Shown: positions 33,738 to 43,027, counted from the stretch's first letter. The stretch: DNA of 64,000 nt from Paenibacillus alba (GCF_013204855.1 NZ_JABMKZ010000033.1:1-64000), one strand, 5' to 3'. Notes: generated from the sequence alone by a model not told the origin. Translations and numbers: made by a program.

Positions 33738-34619
33738 TCATATATCTCGAAATTGCTGGGGGCTTATGCCTTCCAGCTTTTTGAATATCCGGGAGAAATA
33801 ATACGGATCCTGAAAGCCAACTTCCTCTGCAATATCGCGAATCATACATGAGGTGCTGGTGAGCAGATGCTTCGCTTTTTGGATTTGCAGTTGATGAACA
33901 TAGGAACCGATGGTCGTGTTTGCGTACTTTTTGAAAATTTGGCATAAATATTCGTAATTATGATGCAGGGCCTGCTCCAAATCTTCACTGGAGGGATTGG
34001 TCGTGTACGTTTCATCCAACAGATTCACGAGCCGGCGGTAGAGCAAAAAAGTAGAAGAAACTTCGGCTTGCAAGTCCTTTTGGTCCAAAACATCTTGCGC
34101 AAGCAACTCCAGGATTTGCCCCAGCAGCAGCGTAGCGCGATAGCGGAAATATCCCTTAGGAACATGAAATTGCTGATGTATTTTCTCAAAAAGGCCAAGC
34201 AGCTCATAGCGATTAAACGGCTTGCTTTGCCGTGGGAGCAGTAGAAAGTCCATGTAACTGTCCGAATGGGATGTGCGGAGATCTTGCATAGCTGGGATGA
34301 CCGCAGGATAGCGCTCAGCCGCGTCTTCTTTATGCAGGATCAACCCAGGCTCCGCAGCAAACTGCACCCAATAGAAACCGCTTTGCGCACCAATGGGCTT
34401 CCAGCAGCCATGCTTTTCCCACGGCATTAACAGGAATGTCTCACCGCTTCGCAGTTCCAGCCGCTCCTCGCCCACCTCTAAATAAACAGGTCCTTCTGTG
34501 ACCATAAGCAGCTCAAAAAAAGGATTGGATTTCGGCCCGGCGAAATGTTCATTGCCAACTAATTCTGAAATCCATTTGACATCCAGTCTGGCTAATCGAG
34601 ACAGCAGCAAATAATCCAT
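33738..34619 (-). CDS. AraC family transcriptional regulator
   Basis: 293 residues from ATG 34619, where the normal cupin-type N-terminus begins; the frame upstream to 34832 has no site. Residues 25-130 form the sensing cupin (FFELLMVTEGPVYLEVGEERLELRSGE, LMPWEKHG). The C-terminal 100 residues hold two helix-turn-helices (LCQIFKKYANTTIGSYVHQLQIQKAKHLL, MIRDIAEEVGFQDPYYFSRIFKKLEGISPQQFR). It is convergent with the ADP-ribosylglycohydrolase gene and divergent from FGE; targets unknown. The 303-bp gap to 34923 shows only a TATAAT-like box (minus strand) near 34665. Confidence 0.9.
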   Translation of the reverse strand: MDYLLLSRLARLDVKWISELVGNEHFAGPKSNPFFELLMVTEGPVYLEVGEERLELRSGETFLLMPWEKHGCWKPIGAQSGFYWVQFAAEPGLILHKEDAAERYPAVIPAMQDLRTSHSDSYMDFLLLPRQSKPFNRYELLGLFEKIHQQFHVPKGYFRYRATLLLGQILELLAQDVLDQKDLQAEVSSTFLLYRRLVNLLDETYTTNPSSEDLEQALHHNYEYLCQIFKKYANTTIGSYVHQLQIQKAKHLLTSTSCMIRDIAEEVGFQDPYYFSRIFKKLEGISPQQFRDI

Positions 34620-34922
34620 ACAGACACCTTCAATTTCCCAAGTTTCGTTTGAAGCCTTTTTATTATAGCATAGCCCAAGCCAGGCATTTGCCACTATCTT
34701 TCGTGGGCTGGATTTGTCGAAATTCCCACAATCATGAGAAGGTTTTTGGCCTTGAATCTTGAAATAATCAGTAAGCAAAGGTATACGAAGCAAAGATCCG
34801 AGTAGTATGATGATAAGGGGAAGATGAGACATGCCTGCAATCCAGGAGCCTATTGGCTTTTGTAAGTTATGAAATCAAAGGGTAATCCAGTTATAAATTT
34901 ATGATGAGAAAGGAAGCTTACT

Positions 34923-35903
34923 ATGGAATCCAATATGTCAGCGTGCTGCTCAGCAAGCCGCAATACAACTGCGCAGGTGCAGCAATCCCAATCCCCCGAT
35001 GTTCAGATCGAGCCAAAGAATGATGCCCCAGCATCAAACAGGGACAACATGATTTTGTTAAATGGCGGTACCTTTCTGATGGGGACAGATGATCAGGAAG
35101 GCTTCCCTTCGGATGGCGAAGGTCCGATCCGTGAAGTCACGCTTAAGCCTTTCTATATAGATCCCTGCGCGGTAACGAACGCGGAGTTCAAGCAATTCAT
35201 AGAGCAAACAGGGTATAAGACGGAGGCGGAAGCCTTTGGTTGGTCTTTTGTTTTTCATTTGTTCGTGTCCGAAGCAACAGCTCAAAATGTGAAAACGACC
35301 GTCCAGCAAACACCTTGGTGGTGGGTAGTGGAAGGTGCGGATTGGCAGCATCCGGAAGGTCCCGATTCCGATCTTGCAGAGCGCATGGATCATCCCGTAA
35401 TTCACGTATCTTGGAACGATGCCATGGCGTATTGCAAGTGGGCTGGGAAACGGCTGCCGACAGAAGCAGAGTGGGAATTCGCTGCTCGCGGCGGCTTGGC
35501 CAAAAAGCGCTATCCTTGGGGAGACGAGCTGAAGCCGGGCGGCAAGCATATGTGTAATATTTGGCAGGGGAAGTTCCCTGATAAAAATAATAAAAGTGAC
35601 GGCTATGCCGGAACTGCGCCTGTTCGGGCATTCGAGCCTAATGGCTTCGGCTTGTATAATGTATCGGGCAATGTTTGGGAATGGTGTTCTGACTGGTTCA
35701 GCCCAACGTATCATGCCAAAGGCAAGCGAGACAATCCTTCCGGTCCGCCGAAAGGAGAAGCGCGCTCGATGCGAGGTGGTTCCTACCTCTGTCATCGTTC
35801 TTACTGCAACAGGTATCGTGTGGCAGCCCGCAGCAAAAATACACCGGATAGCTCCACGGGGAATATCGGTTTCCGGTGTGCTGCTGACGTTACTATTTCA
35901 TAG
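34923..35903 (+). CDS. Formylglycine-generating enzyme family protein
   Basis: 326 residues, cytoplasmic by sequence. FGE converts a cysteine in sulfatases to formylglycine, using copper. The sequence has the full FGE signature: GGTFLMGTDDQEGFPSDGEGP, KPFYIDPCAVTNAEFKQFI, WEFAARGG, NVWEWCSDWF and the active-site pair C290/C295 in YLCHRSYCNRYRVAARSKN, with GNIGFRC at the end. Both cysteines make it a true FGE rather than a general SUMF1-fold protein. The N-terminal 35 residues are a low-complexity extension with Cys-Cys. No sulfatase gene lies in the window. Confidence 0.95.
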   Translation: MESNMSACCSASRNTTAQVQQSQSPDVQIEPKNDAPASNRDNMILLNGGTFLMGTDDQEGFPSDGEGPIREVTLKPFYIDPCAVTNAEFKQFIEQTGYKTEAEAFGWSFVFHLFVSEATAQNVKTTVQQTPWWWVVEGADWQHPEGPDSDLAERMDHPVIHVSWNDAMAYCKWAGKRLPTEAEWEFAARGGLAKKRYPWGDELKPGGKHMCNIWQGKFPDKNNKSDGYAGTAPVRAFEPNGFGLYNVSGNVWEWCSDWFSPTYHAKGKRDNPSGPPKGEARSMRGGSYLCHRSYCNRYRVAARSKNTPDSSTGNIGFRCAADVTIS

Positions 35904-35927
35904 GGGTGTAAAGGTGGTTGGATAACG

Positions 35928-36098
35928 TTGATTAGATGCAAAAGTTGTTCGAAAATGACGGAGCTTCAAATGCAGCGCTGCACCCATTGCGGCGTCATTC
36001 TTTCCTATTCCGTAGCGGAGAAATTCGATATGTTGGCGGAATCTGTTGAAAATGCTTTGAAGAAGGAACTGGAAGAAAGAAGAAAGCAGAAGCATTAG
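35928..36098 (+). CDS. Small zinc-ribbon protein (56 aa)
   Basis: A short gene easily overlooked: TTG start at 35928, AAGGTGG 10 nt upstream, TAG at 36096-36098. The 56-residue product begins with a zinc ribbon in which C4 and C7 (RCKSC) and C18 and C21 (RCTHC) are the ligands, followed by a charged amphipathic helix ending KKELEERRKQKH. Such ribbon-plus-helix proteins usually act as adaptors. It starts 24 nt after the FGE stop and is probably in the same transcript. Confidence 0.7.
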   Translation: MIRCKSCSKMTELQMQRCTHCGVILSYSVAEKFDMLAESVENALKKELEERRKQKH

Positions 36099-36176
36099 GG
36101 ATGCACACAACCTCAATTTTCATGACGAATGGAATTGAGGTTAAACACATAACGACTGAAAAGGGGTTGATCAAAT

Positions 36177-37259
36177 TTGTTAGTTTCTTCGTTAGCGGCT
36201 GTACTTACTTCCGGTGTTATTTTGGTGCTCATCATGCCATGGATTAGGCGGCTGTCTGTTGCCATTGGGGCTGTAGCTGTTCCCAACCACCGGACGATGC
36301 ACGACAGCATTATGCCTCGGCTGGGAGGGCTGGCGATATTCCTTTCATTTATGTCGGCAGTCGCTATATTTTACTCGAAATTAGTGCCTGCGCTTCCCGG
36401 ATTCTGGGCTCTGCTCATCGCTGCTTGTGTCATTGAGCTGGTGGGGGTGCTTGATGATGTCTACACGTTATCGGCCAAATGGAAAATGTTAGGGCAGCTG
36501 ATTGCTGCCGCGATCGTAGCGTTCTCGGGTTTCACGATTGACCAAATACATATTCCATTTGCTTACGATATTTATTTCCCAGGCTGGTTCTCTATCCTGT
36601 TGACCATTTTCTGGATTGTAGGATTAATTAATGCCTTGAATTGGATCGATGGATTAGATGGTCTTGCCACAGGGATTGCCGGCATTTCTTGTCTCTCTCT
36701 CGGCATCATTGCTGCTATAACCGGCAACATTCCTGTTTTGATTATCAGCTTGACGCTGCTAGGGAGCTTGGCTGGATTTTATTTGTTTAATTCTGAGCCT
36801 GCTTCGATTTTTATGGGCGAGTCCGGCTCTGCATTTCTTGGATTTGTACTAGCTGTTTTATCCATTCTGGGGTTCAAGCAGGCTGTATTCGTTTCTTTTA
36901 TTATTCCTTTGCTCATACTGGGTGTTCCCATTCTGGATACGCTGCTTGCTATGGTAAGGCGCGGATTGCAAGGCCGCCCTCTGTATGAGGCAGACCGCGG
37001 CCATGTCCATCACCGATTGACGGATCTTGGCGTTAGCCGCCGGAGCACGGTGTATACGCTATATGCGGTTTCAGCCTTCTTGGGTATTTGCGCCATAATA
37101 CTGACCAAAGCATCCAATTCAGGGATTACGCTTGTGATGCTGTTATTGTTGGTCGCCTTATTGATTCTTGCTGGTGCGCAATTAGTGGGAATTATGAAAG
37201 GCAAGCGTTCCTTTTATCAAGTATTTCGGAAATTAAGACGCGTTCGTGATGAGAAATAA
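36177..37259 (+). CDS. Undecaprenyl-phosphate N-acetylhexosamine 1-phosphate transferase, TagO/WecA-like
   Basis: 360 residues with about 10-11 membrane helices, starting with TTG at 36177 (AAAAGGGG upstream). The MraY/WecA-family catalytic motifs are present: GVLDDVY, NALNWIDGLDGLATG, FMGESGSAFLGF and RGHVHHRLTDLG. It transfers a sugar 1-phosphate to undecaprenyl phosphate on the inner face of the membrane, starting wall teichoic acid or another polymer. The isolated site, away from tag genes, is normal for Paenibacillus-type genomes. The DUF2809 gene overlaps its 3' end. Confidence 0.92.
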   Translation: MLVSSLAAVLTSGVILVLIMPWIRRLSVAIGAVAVPNHRTMHDSIMPRLGGLAIFLSFMSAVAIFYSKLVPALPGFWALLIAACVIELVGVLDDVYTLSAKWKMLGQLIAAAIVAFSGFTIDQIHIPFAYDIYFPGWFSILLTIFWIVGLINALNWIDGLDGLATGIAGISCLSLGIIAAITGNIPVLIISLTLLGSLAGFYLFNSEPASIFMGESGSAFLGFVLAVLSILGFKQAVFVSFIIPLLILGVPILDTLLAMVRRGLQGRPLYEADRGHVHHRLTDLGVSRRSTVYTLYAVSAFLGICAIILTKASNSGITLVMLLLLVALLILAGAQLVGIMKGKRSFYQVFRKLRRVRDEK

Positions 37260-37677
37260 CGTTTGGGATGATCCGTTTCGTCTGAAGAAACGACTATGGT
37301 ATGCAGCCCTTGTCCTGATAACGATAGGTTTGGGCTTAAGCTCTAGAAAGTTCTCGCATGTATTGCCAAGTTTCATTGCCAGCCATGCAGGTGATATGCT
37401 CTGGGCGAGTATGGTCTACTTCGGTTTTCGATGTCTATTCGTGAAGAAGAGCCTTATTTGGGCTGCTGCGTTGAGTCTGATTTTCAGCTATGCCATTGAA
37501 TTTAGTCAGATGTATCAAGCAGAGTGGCTGGTTGACCTCAGGCAGACTGTCATAGGTTCCCTCGTTCTGGGAACAGGATTTCTTAAAGTTGATTTGATCA
37601 GATATGCTTTGGGCATCATACTCGCTTATTGTGTGGATATCCTTTGGTTCAAAAGCAGGGAAGATTCGTTGGCTTAA
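37249..37677 (+). CDS. DUF2809 family membrane protein
   Basis: 142 residues with four hydrophobic segments. It matches the DUF2809 pattern: RLWYAALVLITIGLGLSSRKF, ASHAGDMLWASMVYFGFR, AIEFSQMYQAEWLVDLRQT and LGTGFLKVDLIRYALGI. ATG 37249 lies inside the end of the TagO-like gene (11-nt overlap), so translation is coupled. Function unknown. Confidence 0.8.
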   Translation: MRNNVWDDPFRLKKRLWYAALVLITIGLGLSSRKFSHVLPSFIASHAGDMLWASMVYFGFRCLFVKKSLIWAAALSLIFSYAIEFSQMYQAEWLVDLRQTVIGSLVLGTGFLKVDLIRYALGIILAYCVDILWFKSREDSLA

Positions 37678-37691
37678 CTCAAATCCTTAAA

Positions 37692-37738
37692 GGGGCTGCC
37701 CCTTAAGTAGACAAACCTACTTGAGGGCAGCTCTTTTT
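37692..37738 (+). terminator. Intrinsic terminator after DUF2809
   Basis: GGGGCTGCCCCTTAAGTAG and CTACTTGAGGGCAGCTC form a long stem, followed by TTTTT. Confidence 0.85.
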
Positions 37739-37869
37739 GCGCGCAATACGGTTCCCGAAAATGTCTATTTGGCAATCAAGCCCACATGTAAACGCGGCTA
37801 ACCCTCTTTGAATGGCCTCCCTAGAGGGTTTCTTATGGATGTCGTCCAGCTCTAGCGTCAGTTACTTTT

Positions 37870-38062
37870 CGAAAACCTGCATTTGTGCATCTTTTTTACT
37901 CCACTAATAGCCTCAATCATGAAATTCCTGCAAATGTGCATGTTTTTGAGGTTGATTCTGGATTTTGGGCTGGAAAAGCGGGAAATACATGCACAATTGC
38001 AGGCATTTCCACTTTTAACCCAATTCGTCGGAAAATTCCTGCATTTTCGCAGGTTTTTGCGG
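37870..38062. repeat. Second cluster of CCTGCA-type repeats
   Basis: Variants of the same short repeat as at 7223-7423: CCTGCATTTGTGCATC plus T run, CCTGCAAATGTGCATG plus T run, CATGCACAATTGCAGGC, and CCTGCATTTTCGCAGG plus T run (about 38038-38060). The 568-bp gap between 37677 and 38246 otherwise has the terminator above and no credible gene. Confidence 0.7.
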
Positions 38063-38245
38063 TCGGTCGGGTCCCAACCAACGGTTAGCTGTCATGCCCC
38101 AGCAGTGTATAGAACAATTCTATTAAAGAATAGGAAACATCAATTAGACGAGAAGAAGGGCAAATGGTACAGTATGGAAATAAATCCGATATAAACGATG
38201 TGAATTATGAGGATAAATCCAACTGTGTGAAAGGAGATAAGAAGT

Positions 38246-39358
38246 ATGATTTCGTTTAAAGCACCGGAGCGCTATTGGAATGAGTCGGACATTTTATCAA
38301 AAAGCGGAGCGCTCATTGCTCCATTAGGTCGGAAAGCGCTCATTATTGCGGGCAGAAATTCGTTGGAGGCCATTCAGTCTTCGTCTTTTCTCACGAGTCT
38401 GCAAACGTCAGAAATCACCTATTCCATCGCGGTATTTAGCGGGAAGGTGACAACAACAGAGATTCAGACCTACTCTAATATCGCGGCGGAAAAGCAAGTT
38501 GATGTCATTATTGGCATCGGCGGCGGCAAGGCCTTGGATCTCTCCAAAGCTGTCGCGGATCGGTTAGAAGTTCCCGTAGTGGCCGTTCCAACGATTGCGG
38601 CGACTTGCGCTTCATGGGCTGCTCTATCGGTGCTGTACGATGACTTAGGCCGCTCTTCCTCGTATTTGCTTTTGAAACGCTCACCGACCGTCGTGCTGGC
38701 AGATCTTCGTATTTTGGCTGCTGCTCCCAAGCGCTATCTGGCTTCCGGCATTGGAGATACCCTGGTGAAATGGTATGAAACGGTGGTCAATCACAATGAG
38801 GAGCCCGAAGGCTTGGATATTCGCATAGCTACGCAGACGGCCAAACTTGCCCTCGAACGACTGAAGACGCATGCGCTACAAGCCTACGAAGCTGCAGGTA
38901 CAGGGGTAATAACGCCAGCTTTCAAGGAGGCTGTTGACGCTGTCATAGTTCTAGCGGGCTTAGCGGGAAGTGCGCAAGGAACAACGCCCAGAGCTGGGAT
39001 TGCCCATGCAATTCATAATAGCTTGACGTTTATCCCTCAAACGAGCGGGACGCTTCATGGCGAGAAGGTTGCTTTTGGACTACTTGCACAGGTTGTGTTG
39101 GAGGGACGAGGAGAGGATGAAATTCAAGAGCTTGCTGCTCTGCTCCATCAATTGGGATTGCCGCTTACGCTGAGAGAACTAGGCATAGTGGAGGATCCCG
39201 AGCCCATTGCCACCGCAATTGCGAAAGGCGTTCAGCTCCGCAAGGAAGCGATTCAAGGCTTATCTTTTGCCGTGAATGAAGCAAGCCTCGCGCAAGCCAT
39301 TCTATCAGCGGATAGGTGGGGGCAGCGAATCATCCAGTCTGCTTACGTGAAGCATTAA
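38246..39358 (+). CDS. Iron-containing alcohol dehydrogenase family protein, HcxA/GldA-like
   Basis: 370 residues. Cofactor motif GIGGGKALDLSKAVAD (residues 91-106), VPTIAATCASWAALSVLYDD and the metal-site histidines in HAIHNSLTF and HGEKVAFG fit group III dehydrogenases. The 'PTIAATCASWAALS' form resembles E. coli HcxA (YbdH), a 2-oxo-acid reductase that sits beside an aminotransferase gene, as here. It starts the operon to 44092, with RBS GAAAGGAG. Substrate inferred only. Confidence 0.88.
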   Translation: MISFKAPERYWNESDILSKSGALIAPLGRKALIIAGRNSLEAIQSSSFLTSLQTSEITYSIAVFSGKVTTTEIQTYSNIAAEKQVDVIIGIGGGKALDLSKAVADRLEVPVVAVPTIAATCASWAALSVLYDDLGRSSSYLLLKRSPTVVLADLRILAAAPKRYLASGIGDTLVKWYETVVNHNEEPEGLDIRIATQTAKLALERLKTHALQAYEAAGTGVITPAFKEAVDAVIVLAGLAGSAQGTTPRAGIAHAIHNSLTFIPQTSGTLHGEKVAFGLLAQVVLEGRGEDEIQELAALLHQLGLPLTLRELGIVEDPEPIATAIAKGVQLRKEAIQGLSFAVNEASLAQAILSADRWGQRIIQSAYVKH

Positions 39359-39391
39359 ATAATTTATACATAAAAGGGGAGTTAACCACGC

Positions 39392-40477
39392 ATGTCGATA
39401 GCCAAAAAGAGAGTTAGTCTAGCCATGATTTCATTATGTATAGCTGCATTTGCGGCAGGCTGTGCCAATCAAGCCGCCTCATCCGGAGATGCCAAAACGT
39501 CAAGTCCCCCTGCTCCATCGCCTTCAGCCTCAGCGAAGTCTACTGCGGCAGCGCCTGCGGTTGATTTAAGCAAAGTAAACTTGCGAGTCGGTCAAACAGG
39601 GTGGAATAGCTTGGAGATTGGCTTCAAGGAAGCTGGTCTTACAGATACTCCGTATAAGCTGCAATTCAGCGTCTTCCAGGGCGGGAATCTGCAATTGGAA
39701 GCGATGGCTGCCAACAACCTGGATTTGGGCTCAACAAGTGAAATCCCGCCTATTTTTGCTTCCCAAGCAGCGAACGGCGGCAATTTCAAAGTGATCGCTT
39801 CCTTTGAATCAACGACGCTCAACCAAGAAATCGTGATTCCCAAAGGTTCTCCGATCAAAAGCGTCGCAGAGCTGAAGGGGAAGAAAGTCGCTTACGTTAA
39901 TGCCACGACAGCCCACTACTTTTTAGTCAAAATCCTGCAAAATGCCGGTCTGTCCTGGTCTGATATTGAAGCCGTTCCGTTATCGACCTCCGATGGACTT
40001 AGCGCTTTGATCAGCGGCAAAGTAGATGCTTTGGCAAGCTATGGGAATGCCATTATCTCCGCGCACCAGAATGGAGCTACGGAGCTGGCAAGCGCCAAGG
40101 ATATTTTGTCGGGAAATTTCTTGTATGAGGCTACACCCGATGCCATTAACGATCCCGCCAAGCATGCCGCTATTGTAGATTTTTTAGGCAGATTGAATAA
40201 ATTTTATGCATGGACACGCAGCAATCAGCAAAAATGGGCTGAAATTACGGCAGCCAATACGAAGCAGCCCGTGGAGCAGGCTTTGGACACTCTCAAAAAG
40301 GGAGAGATTCAGCGCCCCTCTAAGATATCCGCCAATTTCGACAAAGCGATTGCGTCGGAGCAGGATGTCGCCGATGCGCTCACTAGCGTTGGGCTGTTAA
40401 AGAGTAAAATTGATGTCAGTGCAACTTGGAGCAGAGCTTTTGAGGAAGAATTGAAAAAAATAACCACAGCGCCATAG
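39392..40477 (+). CDS. ABC transporter substrate-binding lipoprotein, SsuA/NrtA-like
   Basis: 361 residues with a lipoprotein signal (lipobox FAAGC) and an Ala/Ser/Pro-rich linker (residues 25-60). The mature part matches the aliphatic-sulfonate/nitrate/taurine binding group: LRVGQTGWNSLEIGFKEAGL, FSVFQGGNLQLEAMAANNLDLG, SVAELKGKKVAYV and GLSALISGKVDALASYGNAI. It pairs with the SsuC-type permease downstream. RBS AAAAGGGGAG. Confidence 0.88.
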   Translation: MSIAKKRVSLAMISLCIAAFAAGCANQAASSGDAKTSSPPAPSPSASAKSTAAAPAVDLSKVNLRVGQTGWNSLEIGFKEAGLTDTPYKLQFSVFQGGNLQLEAMAANNLDLGSTSEIPPIFASQAANGGNFKVIASFESTTLNQEIVIPKGSPIKSVAELKGKKVAYVNATTAHYFLVKILQNAGLSWSDIEAVPLSTSDGLSALISGKVDALASYGNAIISAHQNGATELASAKDILSGNFLYEATPDAINDPAKHAAIVDFLGRLNKFYAWTRSNQQKWAEITAANTKQPVEQALDTLKKGEIQRPSKISANFDKAIASEQDVADALTSVGLLKSKIDVSATWSRAFEEELKKITTAP

Positions 40478-40511
40478 GAAAAGCCAAGCTGCGAAAGGGG
40501 GTTGAGCAGAA

Positions 40512-41294
40512 GTGAAAGAGTCAAAGGGAAGAGAACGTTTCTATGTCGTCGCTCCTTGGATAATCCCTATTCTGTTAGTTGTGGCTTGGCATGTTCTGAC
40601 GACGACGGGGATTATTGCCGCGAATGTATTGCCACAGCCTTTGAAGGTTCTTAGTGTTTTTGCGGCCATGCTGAAATCAGGCGAATTGCTGACCCACATA
40701 GCCATTAGCTCGAAAAGGGCGCTTAGCGGGCTGCTTATAGGTGGAAGCATCGGGTTCCTGCTTGGCTTGTTGAACGGTTTTTCTCGTGTCGCGGAGAAGC
40801 TGGCGGATTCGTCGATTCAGATGGTTCGCACCATTCCGCATCTTTCCTTAATTCCGCTGGTCATTATCTGGTTTGGGATTGATGAACCGGCGAAGCTTGT
40901 GCTGGTGTCCTTGGGTGTCTTCTTCCCCGTATATCTCAATACGTTCCATGGGATTCGTTCGATCGATGCGGGTCTTATTGAGGTGGGCAAAGTGTATGGC
41001 CTCAGTCGCCTCGCTTTGTATTGGCACATCATTTTGCCGGGGGCGCTGCCTTCCATCTTGGTTGGACTTCGATACGCCTTGGGGATTATGTGGCTTACGC
41101 TTATTGTCGCAGAAACGGTTGCTGCCAAATCAGGGTTAGGCTACATGGCGATGAATGCACGGGAATTTTTTCAAATGGATGTCATTGTGTTAAGTATTCT
41201 GATCTATGCTTTGCTCGGTAAATTATCGGACAGTGCAGCGAAATTATTGGAAAAATGGTGGCTGGCGTGGAATCCCAACTACGTCAGACCCTAA
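40512..41294 (+). CDS. ABC transporter permease, SsuC-like
   Basis: 260 residues with six membrane helices, starting with GTG at 40512 behind AAAGGGGG. The permease loop EVGKVYGLSRLALYWHIILPGALPSILVGLR (EAA type) is intact, as is the family C-terminus. The expected ATPase (SsuB) is not in the operon; the next gene is an aminotransferase. The transporter must use an ATPase encoded elsewhere. Confidence 0.9.
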   Translation: MKESKGRERFYVVAPWIIPILLVVAWHVLTTTGIIAANVLPQPLKVLSVFAAMLKSGELLTHIAISSKRALSGLLIGGSIGFLLGLLNGFSRVAEKLADSSIQMVRTIPHLSLIPLVIIWFGIDEPAKLVLVSLGVFFPVYLNTFHGIRSIDAGLIEVGKVYGLSRLALYWHIILPGALPSILVGLRYALGIMWLTLIVAETVAAKSGLGYMAMNAREFFQMDVIVLSILIYALLGKLSDSAAKLLEKWWLAWNPNYVRP

Positions 41295-41319
41295 ATACAA
41301 GCAGGTGGAGGAACAAACG

Positions 41320-42525
41320 ATGTCCCAAACAGTAGACTCCTTTTCTTTTGCCAAACGGATTCCGGCAACGCCATCCATCGGCAGCACGACGGTCACGAAG
41401 CAGGATCATGTACATTTATCTTTTGGCTTCGCTGCGCCGCATTTATTCCCCATCGAACAGCTTTCCCAATCGGCCGCAGAGGCGGTCACGCTGCATGGGA
41501 GGAAGGCACTGCAATATTCAGGCTCTGTTGGTCCTGGGCAAATCCTGAAGTGGATTCAGGCACGCTCCCAAGTGCATGGCATTCATGTAGAGCTTGATCA
41601 AATCTTGGTGACTTATGGTTCAACGCAGGGCATAGATTTGGCGACGAGAATTCTTGTTGAGCCTGGGGATCATGTCTGGGTGGAATCTCCTTCTTTCTTC
41701 AGCGCGCTGCAAGCCTTTCGAACGGCTGAGGCGGAAATCACGTCTTTTCCGATTGATGAAGAAGGCGTCCGTGTAGATTTGATTGAGAATGCCTTGCTGA
41801 ATGCCAAGCAGAATGGCAAACCGCTGCCCAAGTTTCTATATACGATGCCAACCTATCATAATCCCGGCGGTGTCACGTTATCCGTTGAGCGGAGAAAGCG
41901 TCTTGTGCAGCTGGCGGAAATTTATAATTTTTTTATTTTGGAAGACGATGCTTACTCCGAATTGAATTTTACAGGCAACCGGTACCCTCCGCTGTATACG
42001 TTGTTTCCGGAAAGAGTCATTTATCTCAATACGTTTTCCAAAATCATTGCGCCTGGGCTTCGTCTCGGTTGGATCATTGCAGATTCCCGTGTAATTGCCA
42101 AAATAAAGCTGCTGAATCTAGGCGGCAGCATCGGTGTATTTACTCAAGAAATCGTCGCGAAGCTATTGGACGGTTTTGCTTTTCAGGAACATGTGGATAG
42201 CTTAATCGACCATTACCGCCAGCAAAGGGACGTTATGGCCAAAGCGGTGAAGAATAGCTTCGGCGAGCATGTCACATTTCATCTTCCGGAGGGAGGCTTC
42301 TATATCTGGCTTCGTTTCGCGGATGAAGTGAATACAAGCGACTTCTTGGAGGATGCGGCCCATCGAGGCGTGAGTTTCGTGGATGGCAAGAGCTTCTATG
42401 TCAATCCGGAGGGCTTTCAGTATGCTAGGCTCTGTTTCAGTTATGTGAGCGAAGATCAGATTGTTCGCGGGGTGCAGAGCTTCGCAGATGCTTATTTTGC
42501 TTACATCAATAAAGCTGTTTCCTAA
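41320..42525 (+). CDS. PLP-dependent aminotransferase, class I/II
   Basis: 401 residues from ATG 41320 (GGTGGAGG upstream); the longer frame to 41206 overlaps the permease and has no site. The fold-type I motifs are intact: TYGSTQGIDLATRI, YTMPTYHNPGGVTLS, LEDDAYSELNF and the PLP lysine in NTFSKIIAPGLRLGW. It belongs to the 2-aminoadipate/MocR-like group without the DNA-binding domain. Probable role: transamination of an imported amino acid, with the keto acid passed to the dehydrogenase of the same operon. Confidence 0.9.
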   Translation: MSQTVDSFSFAKRIPATPSIGSTTVTKQDHVHLSFGFAAPHLFPIEQLSQSAAEAVTLHGRKALQYSGSVGPGQILKWIQARSQVHGIHVELDQILVTYGSTQGIDLATRILVEPGDHVWVESPSFFSALQAFRTAEAEITSFPIDEEGVRVDLIENALLNAKQNGKPLPKFLYTMPTYHNPGGVTLSVERRKRLVQLAEIYNFFILEDDAYSELNFTGNRYPPLYTLFPERVIYLNTFSKIIAPGLRLGWIIADSRVIAKIKLLNLGGSIGVFTQEIVAKLLDGFAFQEHVDSLIDHYRQQRDVMAKAVKNSFGEHVTFHLPEGGFYIWLRFADEVNTSDFLEDAAHRGVSFVDGKSFYVNPEGFQYARLCFSYVSEDQIVRGVQSFADAYFAYINKAVS

Positions 42526-42549
42526 TTTTAAAAGAGGTGAATGTAACCG

Positions 42550-43011
42550 ATGATTTCTACCATAACGGCTGCCAAAGAAGATATCCGAGCAAGTGAATCC
42601 GAGCAATTAATACGCGAGCTAAGCGCAGAATTGGGTCGGCTCTATGATTCCGACGGGACCGCTGGCTTCCAAGCTTCCGATGTGGAAGTGCCTCGATCAG
42701 CTTTCATCGTGGCGCGTTCGGAGGGGCACCCTGTAGGCTGCGGTGCTTTGCGTCCGATCGACGAAACGACGGTTGAGGTCAAACGCATGTACACGCGTCT
42801 CGATTTCCGCCGTAAGGGCGTAGCTCAAGCTATTTTGGCCGAAGCGGAACGGCTTGCACTTGAGTACGGCTATACCAGCATCAAGCTGCAGACGGGTCCC
42901 AAACAACCGGAAGCTGCTGCGCTCTATGAACGAGTGGGCTACTATCGCGTGCCTATTTATAGCGGGAATTGGGATTTAGTACTGGCTTACCAAAAGGATT
43001 TGAATCGCTGA
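42550..43011 (+). CDS. GNAT family N-acetyltransferase
   Basis: 153 residues. The acetyl-CoA loop is clear: VEVKRMYTRLDFRRKGVAQAIL (RxxGxA). LQTGPKQPEAAALYERVGYYRV is the standard C-terminal motif. Acetyltransferases next to a flavin monooxygenase and amino-acid-type transporter occur in thioether-degrading operons (SnaB with SnaA). RBS AAGAGGTG, 24 nt after the aminotransferase. Confidence 0.9.
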   Translation: MISTITAAKEDIRASESEQLIRELSAELGRLYDSDGTAGFQASDVEVPRSAFIVARSEGHPVGCGALRPIDETTVEVKRMYTRLDFRRKGVAQAILAEAERLALEYGYTSIKLQTGPKQPEAAALYERVGYYRVPIYSGNWDLVLAYQKDLNR

Positions 43012-43027
43012 AGGGAGATAACCGATA

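Noticed and set aside
33738..34832. Longer start for the AraC gene at 34832
   Set aside because: The extra 71 residues have no family similarity or ribosome site; ATG 34619 begins the normal N-terminus.
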